A stretch of 32,153 nucleotides of DNA from the NCBI GenBank assembly GCA_947053645.1, contig CAMRTM010000001.1, positions 73,430 to 105,582 on the forward strand, written 5' to 3'. Shown in pieces: positions 23,053 through 30,564 of the stretch. The notes under the pieces are model-generated. The model was not told the DNA's origin. It was given only the letters and a program-made list of their open reading frames with translations, and did not search any database. Each line of letters opens with the position of its first letter. Positions within the stretch are counted from its first letter, which is position 1. Position numbers and translations under genes: made by a program. This DNA comes from an uncultured Bacillota bacterium. GTDB taxonomy: Bacteria > Bacillota > Clostridia > Christensenellales > UBA1242.

Positions 23053-23964
23053 TTGAAAAAATATAGTCTTTTTCTCACAATTTTTATTATTTACATCATT
23101 ATTTCAATGGTAATTTTTCCCTCTCTTTATATTAGTCAGACATTGGCTGGACTTAATGCATGGGCATTGAATGTTCTGCCTAGTGTTCTGCCTTTCATCT
23201 TTTTTACTAAGGTTTTATCTAGTCTAGGAGGTATTGAAAAAATAACCTCGCACTTTCCGATGCAAAGGCTTTACCGCACTCCTAGTATTTCTGGCTATGT
23301 CTTTCTCATGAGTATTATTTCTGGCTATCCTGTGGGAGCAAAAATGACTGCTGACCTATATCAATCCGGCAAGGTTACCCGTGAAGAGGCGTTTAGAATG
23401 ACATCTTTCTGCTCCACCTCTGGCCCCATGTTTATAATTGGTGCTGTAGGAGTGGGAATGCTGCTTTCGCCTCGTGCGGGCTACATCATTTTATTATCTC
23501 ATATTATTGCTGCTTTTTTAAACGGATTTCTTTATCGCAAAATTAAAGCAAAAGAACTTCCTCACGAAAAGATAGTGGTGGACAAGAATACTAATGACCT
23601 TGGCAGTATGGTACTTGACAGTGCTTTAAGCATAATCTCAGTGGGTGCGATTATTGCAATATTTTTTGTTATAATCACCTCACTTTCTCCTCTTTTATCA
23701 TTCCTGCCTAAATCTATCGCATCAATCTTTGCTGGACTTATCGAAATAACACGAGGATGCAAAGACATTTCCCTTTGCCTTTCACCCGACTTTGCAATTT
23801 GTGCTTGTAGTTTTATTATCAGTTTTGGCGGTATTTCCACAATGCTTCAATCTTTGACTATGTTAAGCAAAATAAAAATGCCAGTCTGGCTGTTTACTCT
23901 TCAAAAGTTTTCACACGCCGTACTAGCACTTTTAATTTCTATTTTATTAGTCATGATTTTCTAG
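23053..23964 (+). CDS. ylbJ: Sporulation integral membrane protein YlbJ
   Basis: This polytopic membrane protein has about seven to eight hydrophobic segments and the YlbJ/nucleoside-recognition pattern SGYPVGAKMTADLYQSG, then FCSTSGPMFIIGAVGVGML. YlbJ is made in the mother cell and is needed for proper spores; its transport substrate is unknown. It is about 100 residues shorter than Bacillus YlbJ. The track uses the ATG at 23041, but GGAG at 23043 is well placed for the TTG at 23053 (MKKYSLFLTIF), which I prefer. No sigma-A promoter was found upstream. Its 3' end overlaps the convergent gene by 18 bases. Confidence 0.85.
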   Translation: MKKYSLFLTIFIIYIIISMVIFPSLYISQTLAGLNAWALNVLPSVLPFIFFTKVLSSLGGIEKITSHFPMQRLYRTPSISGYVFLMSIISGYPVGAKMTADLYQSGKVTREEAFRMTSFCSTSGPMFIIGAVGVGMLLSPRAGYIILLSHIIAAFLNGFLYRKIKAKELPHEKIVVDKNTNDLGSMVLDSALSIISVGAIIAIFFVIITSLSPLLSFLPKSIASIFAGLIEITRGCKDISLCLSPDFAICACSFIISFGGISTMLQSLTMLSKIKMPVWLFTLQKFSHAVLALLISILLVMIF

Positions 23965-24786
23965 GGTATTTATAAATCTTTCAATGTTCTCTTCAAGTTC
24001 ACGAACAAGATATTTAATGCTTTTTACACCCTTACTTGCATATTTAAGACCATAGGTAAGTCCTCTTAACATATCAAGATCTTGATCCGCTGATGCCATA
24101 ACTAAAGCATAGCATATCATTAACAGTTCTTCAGTATGAGTATCTTTTCTCATACTTTCAAGTTCATCTAACATCTGTCCACATATTCTTTGACAAACTA
24201 TACAAAGTTTTTCAAGCCCTGTCACACTGTCCACCCTATTCAAATTCCTTACGGTAGGGAACTTCAATATTTTATTCGCCATTTCTTCATCCATATAAAA
24301 AGGCTGTTTCTCTTGTGTTTCTTCCTTATCTGTCCTTTCTGTTTGTTCTGCTTTTGGTGTCAGGTCAATTTTTGGGTAGCCAAATGCTTCTGCTATGAGA
24401 TTTCTAAATGGAATTATCATCTGGCTTATAAAGCGTTTATATGGATTATCGCCTTCATCAGAGAAAAACCTCTTCACAAACTCCATAAAATTAATTTTGC
24501 CGACATTGATATCTGCAAGTGTACAAAATACAAGTGCGATTATCTTATACTCTTCGTCTGGCATTATACACAAGAATTTTCCGCCAGAGCCTTGCACAAA
24601 AGCCTTTCCCATCTCTCGGTCACGATTAAAATGCTCCATACACTCGGCAACAAGTGCGTATACCTGTGGTGTTTCAGCAAGTAGACCAAGTACTTTTTGA
24701 ATTTTGTTTTCCGCAACTAAAAACTTTCCTGTGATAAGTTCATCACATGCAGATAAAAATCTCATTGAATTTTCATTATTTGTCAT
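23947..24786 (-). CDS. Hypothetical protein, 279 aa
   Basis: I do not recognise this soluble, mostly helical protein. The first 130 residues look like helical-repeat sequence (AENKIQKVLGLLAETPQVYALVAECMEHF in part), followed by a charged linker (about 140-160, KAEQTERTDKEETQEKQ) and a second helical region ending EELEENIERFINTLENHD. There is no signal peptide or membrane segment. AAGGGG precedes the ATG, with a plausible TTGTTA-16-TAAACT promoter just upstream. It converges on ylbJ with an 18-base overlap. Confidence 0.68.
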   Translation of the reverse strand: MTNNENSMRFLSACDELITGKFLVAENKIQKVLGLLAETPQVYALVAECMEHFNRDREMGKAFVQGSGGKFLCIMPDEEYKIIALVFCTLADINVGKINFMEFVKRFFSDEGDNPYKRFISQMIIPFRNLIAEAFGYPKIDLTPKAEQTERTDKEETQEKQPFYMDEEMANKILKFPTVRNLNRVDSVTGLEKLCIVCQRICGQMLDELESMRKDTHTEELLMICYALVMASADQDLDMLRGLTYGLKYASKGVKSIKYLVRELEENIERFINTLENHD

Positions 24787-24855
24787 TTCTACCCCTTCTT
24801 TTTATAGTTTAGCACAACAATTTAATTTAACAAAACATTTTTTTAAGAAAAAAAT

Positions 24856-24884
24856 TTGCAACTTTTTGTAATTCATGCTAGAAT
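24856..24884 (+). promoter_or_regulatory. Promoter of the DUF4364 gene, possibly leaderless
   Basis: TTGCAA (24856-24861), 17-bp spacer, TAGAAT (24879-24884) with TGn extension, then exactly six bases to the ATG at 24891. The predicted start point is the A of the start codon. Confidence 0.72.
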
Positions 24885-24890
24885 AGCGTA

Positions 24891-25448
24891 ATGGAAAAAA
24901 TACTTTCAGAAAAAGAACAACTGATACTTGACAAACTTGTAATGCTTTTTGTACTCGATAAGATGGAAATTCCCCTTACCGAGGATTCTATCTTAGACAT
25001 TTGTTCAGTAAAAAACGAATGGATTAAAAACTACATGGACTGCAAAGCCATTATTCACGACCTTACAGAATCTAAACTATTATACAAACTGGGAAATTTG
25101 GAGCAAGGCAAGGAACTTTTCTCCCTTACCTATGAAGGAAGAGAGTGCCTATCCTATCTTTACAGGCGTATTCCTTTCTCTCTTCGTGAAAACATCTCAC
25201 AATACCTTCAAATTAACAAACTTAATGTAAAGTCCTCACAAGAATACACCGCAACCTACAATAAAAATGATGACGGCTCCTACAATGTTATTCTTAGAAT
25301 ATATGAGCCTCTTATAACCGTACCTATGTTTGAACTTAAAATCAAAGCCCCTTCTCGCCAATCTGCAAACGAGGCAATACACAAATGGAAAACAAGTGCA
25401 CCCACGATTTATGAAAGTATTTATGAGAAATTAATTAATATAGACTAA
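24891..25448 (+). CDS. DUF4364 family protein
   Basis: The 185-residue soluble protein matches the DUF4364 pattern of Clostridia: an N-terminal winged-helix-like region (about residues 1-90, with KEQLILDKLVMLFVLDKME, IHDLTESKLLYKL and FSLTYEGRECLSYL) and a C-terminal beta region with NDDGSYNVILRIYE and LKIKAPSRQSANEA. A regulatory role is often suspected for the family because of the winged-helix resemblance, but it is not established. There is no ribosome site before the ATG and the promoter sits almost on it, so the mRNA may be leaderless. A strong terminator follows. Confidence 0.78.
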   Translation: MEKILSEKEQLILDKLVMLFVLDKMEIPLTEDSILDICSVKNEWIKNYMDCKAIIHDLTESKLLYKLGNLEQGKELFSLTYEGRECLSYLYRRIPFSLRENISQYLQINKLNVKSSQEYTATYNKNDDGSYNVILRIYEPLITVPMFELKIKAPSRQSANEAIHKWKTSAPTIYESIYEKLINID

Positions 25449-25468
25449 GTTGGGAGAAAAAATGGAAT

Positions 25469-25496
25469 AAAAAACACACTGATTGATGTGTTTTTT
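25469..25496. terminator. Intrinsic terminator after the DUF4364 gene
   Basis: A perfect 10-bp stem AAAAAACACA/TGTGTTTTTT with an eight-base loop. Confidence 0.85.
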
Positions 25497-25541
25497 AGAT
25501 TTCTCCGCACCGGTCTAATTGACAGTGCCTTAGGCACTTTT
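25497..25541. repeat. Dispersed repeat unit with hairpin tail
   Basis: GATTTCTCCGCACCGGTCTAATTGACA continues into AGTGCC-TTA-GGCACT and a T-run. The core is slightly diverged (TCTAATTGACA for GTCGAAATGACA). Confidence 0.82.
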
Positions 25542-26552
25542 TTATTGATTAGTTCTCAGTTTTTCTATCTCTCCCCGCGCGAGAGCGTCACAGCGGTTAT
25601 TTAGTTCATTATCAGCATGACCTTTCACTTTATGCCAAACAACGCTATGTCTTTCAGTTTGCACTAACAGCCGTTTCCATAGGTCAATATTTTGTACTTC
25701 TTTATTTCCGCTTGTACGCCAGTTATTCTTTTGCCACGAACCTATCCAGTCCTGCAAAAAGGCATTGACCACATAGGCAGAATCGCTATAAACATCTACC
25801 TCGCAGGGCTCTTTTATCTTCTCTAAACTTACTATTACCGCCATAAGTTCCATTCGATTATTAGTAGTTTCTTTTTCTCCGCCTGAAATCTCCTTTTCTT
25901 GATTTCCATAGCGAAGTATCCCCGCCCAGCCTCCAAGCCCCGGGTTGCCTGAGCATGCTCCGTCCGTATACAAAATTATCTTTTTACCTGTGCCAGATCC
26001 TTCGACTACGCTATCGCTTCGCTCAGGATGACAGATGGATTCGCAAGATCCTTCGACTACGCTTTTGCTTCGCTCAGGATGACAGTTGAGAGGCTGCGAA
26101 GACTTGGATTTCTCCACTACGCCTTCGGCTTCAGTCGAAATGACAGAACGAGAGTTTGTCGATATGACAGAAACTTTTATTTTTTCCGCCAAGGTTTTTA
26201 AATCATTTCCTATCTTTGGATATGTTTTATATATATCTTTTCCATCATCCTTTCGGCGTGGAAAGATGTGCATATGAAAATGTGGTATCATTTCATTAAC
26301 ATTCATTAGATTAACGCTATCATAACCACATTTCTCTGTGTAATGCCTAGATACTAATTGTACGGTGTTCATAACATGAGCAAGGTCGGCTTTAGGACAA
26401 TCTATCACATTATGGCAATGTTTCTTTGGAATAACAAGAGTATGTCCCTCTATATCATCCGCAATATCTAAGAAGGCAAGAGTATCTTCATCCTCATAGA
26501 TTTTATAACTTGGAATTTCCCCTTTAACAATTTTACAGAAAATACAATCCAT
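25542..26552 (-). CDS. HIT-domain protein fused to RNase HI through a repeat-derived linker
   Basis: Residues 1-128 are a HIT hydrolase: CIFCKIVKGEIPSYKIYED at the start and HFHMHIFPRR (91-100) carrying the histidine triad. Residues 190-336 are RNase HI with ILYTDGACSGNPG, NNRMELMAVI, DVYSDSAYVVNAF and HADNELNNRCDALA, so all four acidic catalytic positions and the His region appear present. RNase HI cuts RNA in RNA-DNA hybrids; HIT enzymes cleave nucleotide-type substrates. The 60-residue linker, with repeated CHPERS-SVVEGS blocks, is the in-frame translation of dispersed repeats. RNase HI has no start codon of its own near its first residues, so it depends on translation from the HIT start. 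A TTGCGA-16-TATAAT promoter and GAGAGG precede the ATG. Confidence 0.85.
   Translation of the reverse strand: MDCIFCKIVKGEIPSYKIYEDEDTLAFLDIADDIEGHTLVIPKKHCHNVIDCPKADLAHVMNTVQLVSRHYTEKCGYDSVNLMNVNEMIPHFHMHIFPRRKDDGKDIYKTYPKIGNDLKTLAEKIKVSVISTNSRSVISTEAEGVVEKSKSSQPLNCHPERSKSVVEGSCESICHPERSDSVVEGSGTGKKIILYTDGACSGNPGLGGWAGILRYGNQEKEISGGEKETTNNRMELMAVIVSLEKIKEPCEVDVYSDSAYVVNAFLQDWIGSWQKNNWRTSGNKEVQNIDLWKRLLVQTERHSVVWHKVKGHADNELNNRCDALARGEIEKLRTNQ
25995..26170. repeat. Dispersed repeats inside the HIT-RNase HI gene
   Basis: Two near-identical 40-bp units AGATCCTTCGACTACGC...GCTCAGGATGACAG (25995-26034 and 26046-26085), then one TTTCTCCACTACGCC...AGTCGAAATGACAG unit (26106-26145) and a partial GTTTGTCGATATGACAG. 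They keep the reading frame open. Confidence 0.92.
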
Positions 26553-26642
26553 TTTTTACCTCTCTTACATTATAGCAAACATTTTCATTTTCGCAAACAC
26601 ATTTCACCTCTTACATGAATAAAGATTAATGAGGTGAATAAT

Positions 26643-27266
26643 TTGAAAAGTAAACCTAGATTATTAGATAAAAAAACTACGCATATTGTAAACTGCGTTT
26701 TTGGCAAGGATGTAGTAATTGCAGGAAATGTTACCCTTGCAAATTGCGAAATCGGTGACGGTGTACATATCTTCCCTATGTGTGAAATAAGTGGCAGTGT
26801 TATCGGTGACGGCAGTTATATTAGAGCGAGTTTCATTGAAAATTCCACTATCGGAAAAAACAATCAAATTGGACCTTTTGCAAGAATACGACCTAATTCC
26901 ACTACCCACGACAATGTAAAAATTGGAAACTTTGTCGAGGTTAAAAACAGCGAACTTCATAGTGGTGTGAAAGCAAATCATCTTGCATACATTGGCGACA
27001 GCGAGATTGGCCAGAACACAAATATTGGTTGTGGGGCTATCTTTGTCAACTACAATGGTCGTATTAAGCAAAGGTGCAAGGTGGGCAAAAACTGCTTTAT
27101 TGGAAGCAATGTTAATGTTATCGCGCCTATCGAAATTAGTGATGGTAGTTATATCTGTGCAGGAACAACGATAACTGACAACACTGAAATTGATGATTTT
27201 GTGATTGGCCGTGTAATACCTACTATAAAGGCCGGCAGAGCGAAAGAGTACAGGAAGGAGGATTAA
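26643..27266 (+). CDS. Stand-alone GlmU-type acetyltransferase (left-handed beta helix)
   Basis: This 207-residue hexapeptide-repeat protein matches only the C-terminal acetyltransferase half of GlmU: IGPFARIRPNSTTHDNVKIG, FVEVKNSELHSG, KANHLAYIGDSEIGQNTNIG with the catalytic-type His, GAIFVNYNG, and CFIGSNVNVIAPIEI. The uridylyltransferase half is absent, and the 90 bases upstream do not encode it, so this is not a local frameshift. It probably makes GlcNAc-1-phosphate from GlcN-1-phosphate and acetyl-CoA. GAGGTG placed before the TTG at 26643 suggests that start over the track's GTG at 26634. glmM follows directly, making the preceding product. Confidence 0.82.
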   Translation: MKSKPRLLDKKTTHIVNCVFGKDVVIAGNVTLANCEIGDGVHIFPMCEISGSVIGDGSYIRASFIENSTIGKNNQIGPFARIRPNSTTHDNVKIGNFVEVKNSELHSGVKANHLAYIGDSEIGQNTNIGCGAIFVNYNGRIKQRCKVGKNCFIGSNVNVIAPIEISDGSYICAGTTITDNTEIDDFVIGRVIPTIKAGRAKEYRKED

Positions 27267-28577
27267 ATGTCGATATATTTTGGAACAGATGGGATTCGTG
27301 GAATTGCCTGTCGCGACCTTTCCACTGATATCGCCCAGAAACTTGGAAACAGTTTAGGACAGAAAAAACATTGTGCAAAAATTGTTATAGGAAGAGATAC
27401 GCGGGTATCGGGAAGTCTACTGACCTCTGCATTTTCTGTAGGGGCTATGCTGGCAGGTGCAAATGTAATTGATGTTGGTGTTGTGACCACCCCTTGTGTA
27501 GCACTTCTTACCCAAAAGTTAAATGCTGATTATGGGGTTATGGTTTCGGCGTCACATAATCCGCCTGAGTATAACGGACTTAAAGTTTTTACAAGCGATG
27601 GCAGGAAACTTAATGAAAGAGAGGAAGCCGAACTTGAAGAATTTTTCTCTACTCCCCTTATTTGCCTAAAACTTGGAGTTTTAGAATATGACAAGGCGGC
27701 GGTCAAAAAATATGAAGAGCATCTTAAAAGTGTGACTAAACTTGACTTTTCGGGAATCAAGGTGGCACTCGACTGCTCTAATGGTGCCTCCTACAAAATT
27801 GCCAAAAAGGTATTTAAAGAGTTAGGTGCCACGGTATTTGTCACAGGTTGTAGTGGCAACGGAAACAAAATTAATGAAGGTTGCGGTAGTCTACATATTG
27901 AAAATTTACAAAGCCTTGTTAAAACTTCTGGTGCCGATATTGGGTTTGCCTTTGACGGCGACGCTGACAGAATTATTGCGGTAGACCGAAACCTTAGCGT
28001 ATTTGACGGCGACAAACTTATTTACATACTTGCAAAATATTTGAAAGCCAAGGGCGAACTTAAAAATAACACTGTTGTTGGTACAAGTCACACAAACAGC
28101 GGCATATGTAGAGCCCTTGAAAAAAATAAGATTAACATGATTAGAACGGACATTGGTGACAAGTATGTCATAGAAGCCATGGAAAACATGAATCTAAGTC
28201 TAGGCGGAGAACAATCAGGTCATATAATATTATCTACTTATACAACTACTGGCGACGGAGTTTTAACAGCAATTAAACTTACAGAAATTGTAAAAGAATG
28301 CAAGAAGTCTTTAAGCGAATTATTTGATGCCAAGTTATACCCACAAGAAAATCGCACCTATATAACAAATGACCGACTTCGAATTATCAACAACGAAAGC
28401 CTATCACAAGAAATTAAATCTATGCAAAACAAACTCCCTCTTTCCGCACGAATACTTGTCAGAGCGAGCGGCACAGAACCTAAAATTCGCATTATGGTGG
28501 AAACTACAAGTGATGAAGATGCTGTGAAATATGCCGATGAACTGCTCTCTTTTATGAAAAAAATAGATAATCATTAA
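27267..28577 (+). CDS. glmM: Phosphoglucosamine mutase
   Basis: The 436-residue mutase has FGTDGIRGIA at the start, the phosphoserine loop MVSASHNPPEYNGLKVF, the metal-binding FAFDGDADRIIAVD, the substrate loop GGEQSGHI, and the phosphate-binding RASGTEPKIRIMVE. It converts glucosamine-6-phosphate to glucosamine-1-phosphate for peptidoglycan precursors. The motifs fit GlmM better than other phosphohexomutases, and the neighbouring GlmU acetyltransferase domain supports this. AAGGAGG overlaps the end of that gene and the ATG touches its stop codon, so the two form an operon. Confidence 0.92.
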   Translation: MSIYFGTDGIRGIACRDLSTDIAQKLGNSLGQKKHCAKIVIGRDTRVSGSLLTSAFSVGAMLAGANVIDVGVVTTPCVALLTQKLNADYGVMVSASHNPPEYNGLKVFTSDGRKLNEREEAELEEFFSTPLICLKLGVLEYDKAAVKKYEEHLKSVTKLDFSGIKVALDCSNGASYKIAKKVFKELGATVFVTGCSGNGNKINEGCGSLHIENLQSLVKTSGADIGFAFDGDADRIIAVDRNLSVFDGDKLIYILAKYLKAKGELKNNTVVGTSHTNSGICRALEKNKINMIRTDIGDKYVIEAMENMNLSLGGEQSGHIILSTYTTTGDGVLTAIKLTEIVKECKKSLSELFDAKLYPQENRTYITNDRLRIINNESLSQEIKSMQNKLPLSARILVRASGTEPKIRIMVETTSDEDAVKYADELLSFMKKIDNH

Positions 28578-28595
28578 ATTTTTTTATTATTTTAC

Positions 28596-28624
28596 TTGGT
28601 ATTTTTTACTTTTTATTGTATCAT
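28596..28624 (+). promoter_or_regulatory. Probable promoter of the 76-aa membrane protein
   Basis: TTGGTA (28596-28601), 17-bp spacer, TATCAT (28619-28624), 20 bases before the start codon. Confidence 0.5.
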
Positions 28625-28644
28625 TTCTTTAGGAGGAATGTGAA

Positions 28645-28875
28645 ATGGCAAAGAGAAAATCAAGTAAAGATTATTTTGGTCTTGGTAAAGTTGTAAGTAT
28701 TATTCTTGCAATATTTCCACCAATTGCATGGATTCTTGGCGTTATCACTAGACTTAGTGAAGGCAAGATTGTTGCAGCACTTGTTCGCTTCTTTTTCGGC
28801 TTCACAATCGTTTGGATTGTTGACTTAATCTTAATGATTGTTAAAGGCAGAATTTGGCGTTTACTCAACTGCTAA
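28645..28875 (+). CDS. Small membrane protein, 76 aa
   Basis: A basic N-terminus (MAKRKSSKDYF) is followed by two hydrophobic segments, about residues 14-34 (VVSIILAIFPPIAWILGVI) and 41-66 (IVAALVRFFFGFTIVWIVDLILMI), and a basic C-terminus. Both ends are probably cytoplasmic by the positive-inside rule. AGGAGG lies nine bases before the ATG, and a terminator follows the stop. The family is not recognised; small two-helix proteins of this type are common and usually uncharacterised. Confidence 0.75.
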   Translation: MAKRKSSKDYFGLGKVVSIILAIFPPIAWILGVITRLSEGKIVAALVRFFFGFTIVWIVDLILMIVKGRIWRLLNC

Positions 28876-28881
28876 GCAATT

Positions 28882-28908
28882 AAAAAATCCCCGAAATGGG
28901 GATTTTTT
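28882..28908. terminator. Intrinsic terminator of the 76-aa gene
   Basis: Stem AAAAAATCCCC/GGGGATTTTTT with a GAAAT loop, just after the stop codon. Confidence 0.88.
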
Positions 28909-28916
28909 TATGCAAT

Positions 28917-29052
28917 AGATTTCTCCGCTTTGCGACCATAGGTCGCGTCGGTCGAAATGACATAGTAGTAAAATTGGGCTCGGGTCGAAATGACTGTGCC
29001 TTAGGCACTTTTTACGCTTACGCTGAATTCTTCTCTGTATTCAAAATGACAA
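28917..29052. repeat. Dispersed repeat units with hairpin tail
   Basis: A full unit at 28917-28962 has an internal GCGACC-ATA-GGTCGC inverted segment. A partial GGGTCGAAATGAC unit runs into GTGCC-TTA-GGCAC plus T-run (28978-29013), and a diverged AAAATGACAAGG tail follows. No gene is seen here. Confidence 0.82.
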
Positions 29053-29062
29053 GGATCACAGA

Positions 29063-29539
29063 TTATTCTATTATTCCTTTGATATGCAATCCAAGCAGTT
29101 CAAGATAATAGTATTCATCAAGTGGTTTATCAAGTGCGTCATTGGAATGCGCGCAGACATATATTCTTCCATACTCTATTTTACTTATAATTACCGTATG
29201 ATTGAAATGAGTGGGATTCTGTCTAAGTTGGATTATATCGCCCTCCTCTAAGTTCTCTATAGGAGCGATTTCTCCTATTATGCCAACACCATTTTCACGC
29301 AAAAGAAAGCGTCTTAGATATTCGACACTAGTCCAGCTTGGCGAACGATTTAAAGCACTGATATAATACCAGCCATAATATTTATTGTAATTCATTACTC
29401 CACTGCCGGCATAGAGACACTGGGAAACAAAGTTTGTGCAATCCCCGCCTATTCCAGCAAAGTGATAATATCTGGGATTTGCACCAAGTGCCCATCGTCT
29501 TGCGTAGGCTACTGCACTTTCACGATTATATTCTTTCAT
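29063..29539 (-). CDS. Amidase-like (Amidase_6 type) domain protein
   Basis: The 158-residue protein resembles the putative amidase domain (Amidase_6): SAVAYARRWALGANPRYYHF, then GGDCTNFVSQCLYAG with the likely catalytic Cys, WTSVEYLRRFL, GDIIQLRQN, the catalytic-type His in FNHTVIIS, and AHSNDALDKPLDEYY. Such domains have a papain-like fold and often act on cell-wall peptides, but no signal peptide is present, so its location and substrate are uncertain. Immediately before the ATG there is only A/T-rich sequence and no ribosome site, which may mean a leaderless or weakly translated mRNA. Confidence 0.8.
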   Translation of the reverse strand: MKEYNRESAVAYARRWALGANPRYYHFAGIGGDCTNFVSQCLYAGSGVMNYNKYYGWYYISALNRSPSWTSVEYLRRFLLRENGVGIIGEIAPIENLEEGDIIQLRQNPTHFNHTVIISKIEYGRIYVCAHSNDALDKPLDEYYYLELLGLHIKGIIE

Positions 29540-29570
29540 ATAATTTATTTATTCATTAACCATACTTTAA

Positions 29571-29650
29571 GTGCGGCGGGTCGCCTAGATCCCTCGGCTG
29601 CGGGCTATATTTCGCTCGGGATGACAGTAGTAGATGTGGTCAGGAGGACA
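29571..29650. repeat. Dispersed repeat, GGGATGACA subtype
   Basis: GTGCGGCGGGTCGCCTAGATCCCTCGGCTGCGGG...GCTCGGGATGACAG with a degenerate tail. It shares the TCGCCTAGATCCCTC block with the cluster at 2683. Confidence 0.85.
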
Positions 29651-29673
29651 ATAAAAAAGCGGTTAAACCGCTT
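29651..29673 (-). terminator. Intrinsic terminator of the GNAT gene
   Basis: On the minus strand, AAGCGGTTTAACCGCTT is followed by Ts; the GNAT stop codon lies inside the hairpin. Confidence 0.8.
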
Positions 29674-30304
29674 CGTCTTCTTTGTTTACTAGATTCACTG
29701 CGTCATTTTTGACTTGTATGCCTTCTATATTTATAAATGGCAATTTTTCTTCTTCCTTAACGACTTTTACAACTATCTCCTTACTTACACCATCTTCGCC
29801 TAAAATGAAATCATCAACATGGCTATATTGTGGGTAAGCGGCAGGGTCTTTTGAATAATCCTTTACCCTAAGCACTTCAAAGCCGACAGATTTATAAAAT
29901 GTCCTTGCCCTTTTATCTAGTTCCTCTTCTGATACCTGGCGATTATAATCTCTATCAGTAGAAAGTTGGGTTGGATTATAATTTCCGCGAATTACATAGC
30001 CTACATAATCCTGTAAGGCATAGTTTAAAATATCATTTAAATTGGTGGCAACGCCTTTGCCTCGAAAATCTTGATAAGTGTAAACTGTGGCTAAATATAA
30101 TCTATTGTTTGGATTAACATAAACATTAATATAACCCGTTGCTTGACCAGTAAGTAAATAGGAATGTATTGAAAACATACTTTTTATTTTACGAAGGTAA
30201 GCAATATGAAGCCTATCTTTTTTATCTTTGAAAACAAAAATATCAGAAATAAAATTATCGTTTCTTCTAAAACTATTTGCAATTGAAAGTAATTGTTTCT
30301 TCAT
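29663..30304 (-). CDS. GNAT-family N-acetyltransferase
   Basis: The protein has 213 residues from the ATG at 30304. The acetyl-CoA-binding motif A is clear in LATVYTYQDFRGKGVATNLNDIL (Gly-Lys-Gly loop, about residues 70-92), followed by a C-terminal ARTFYKSVGFEVLRV block typical of GNAT proteins. A 40-residue charged extension follows, ending in KEDEAV. The substrate cannot be deduced. The track's GTG start at 30322 lies over the promoter, whose predicted start point is exactly the A of the ATG, so that ATG is chosen. There is no ribosome site. Confidence 0.8.
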   Translation of the reverse strand: MKKQLLSIANSFRRNDNFISDIFVFKDKKDRLHIAYLRKIKSMFSIHSYLLTGQATGYINVYVNPNNRLYLATVYTYQDFRGKGVATNLNDILNYALQDYVGYVIRGNYNPTQLSTDRDYNRQVSEEELDKRARTFYKSVGFEVLRVKDYSKDPAAYPQYSHVDDFILGEDGVSKEIVVKVVKEEEKLPFINIEGIQVKNDAVNLVNKEDEAV

Positions 30305-30310
30305 AACTTT

Positions 30311-30339
30311 AGTATACACCACGCTTATAATTAATTCAA
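30311..30339 (-). promoter_or_regulatory. Promoter of the GNAT gene, possibly leaderless
   Basis: TTGAAT (30334-30339), 17-bp spacer, TATACT (30311-30316), then exactly six bases to the ATG at 30304. Confidence 0.7.
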
Positions 30340-30368
30340 GAGTTTATAAATATTTTCTTTTGAAATGA

Positions 30369-30397
30369 TTGATTTTTATTTGCGAATATTCTATAAT
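30369..30397 (+). promoter_or_regulatory. Sigma-A promoter of tRNA-Ser
   Basis: TTGATT (30369-30374), 17-bp spacer, TATAAT (30392-30397), 14 bases before the mature tRNA 5' end. Confidence 0.8.
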
Positions 30398-30411
30398 AAA
30401 AATCGTCCTAA

Positions 30412-30500
30412 GCAGAGATGGCCGAGCGGTTTAAGGCGCACGCTTGGAAAGCGTGTGAGGTGATAAGCCTCCGCAGGTTCGAATCCTGTTCTCTGCGCCA
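30412..30500 (+). tRNA. tRNA-Ser (anticodon GGA)
   Basis: The acceptor stem GCAGAGA pairs with TCTCTGC, followed by discriminator G and encoded CCA. The D-arm contains TGGCCGAGCGGTTTAAGGC, the anticodon stem-loop is CACGCTTGGAAAGCGTG with GGA at 30446-30448, the variable arm is long as in class II tRNAs, and the T-arm is GCAGGTTCGAATCCTGT. It reads UCC and UCU codons. Confidence 0.98.
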
Positions 30501-30503
30501 TAT

Positions 30504-30531
30504 ATACTTGTGAAATTCACAAGTATTTTTT
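30504..30531 (+). terminator. Intrinsic terminator of tRNA-Ser
   Basis: Perfect inverted repeat ATACTTGTGAA/TTCACAAGTAT followed by Ts, a few bases after the CCA end. Confidence 0.85.
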
Positions 30532-30542
30532 ATTAAGAATTA

Positions 30543-30564
30543 AATAAGCACCATGGTGCTTATT
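30543..30564. promoter_or_regulatory. 22-bp palindrome, possible operator of the XRE gene
   Basis: AATAAGCACCATGGTGCTTATT is a perfect palindrome. Its right end overlaps TTGAAA (30563-30568), a possible -35 paired with TGTTAT 18 bases on. It could be the binding site of the adjacent regulator; this is inference. Confidence 0.45.

Noticed and set aside
26553-26642. Frameshifted or interrupted glmU upstream of the acetyltransferase gene
   Set aside because: The upstream bases hold the HIT promoter region and do not encode a pyrophosphorylase remnant, so the gene is genuinely single-domain.
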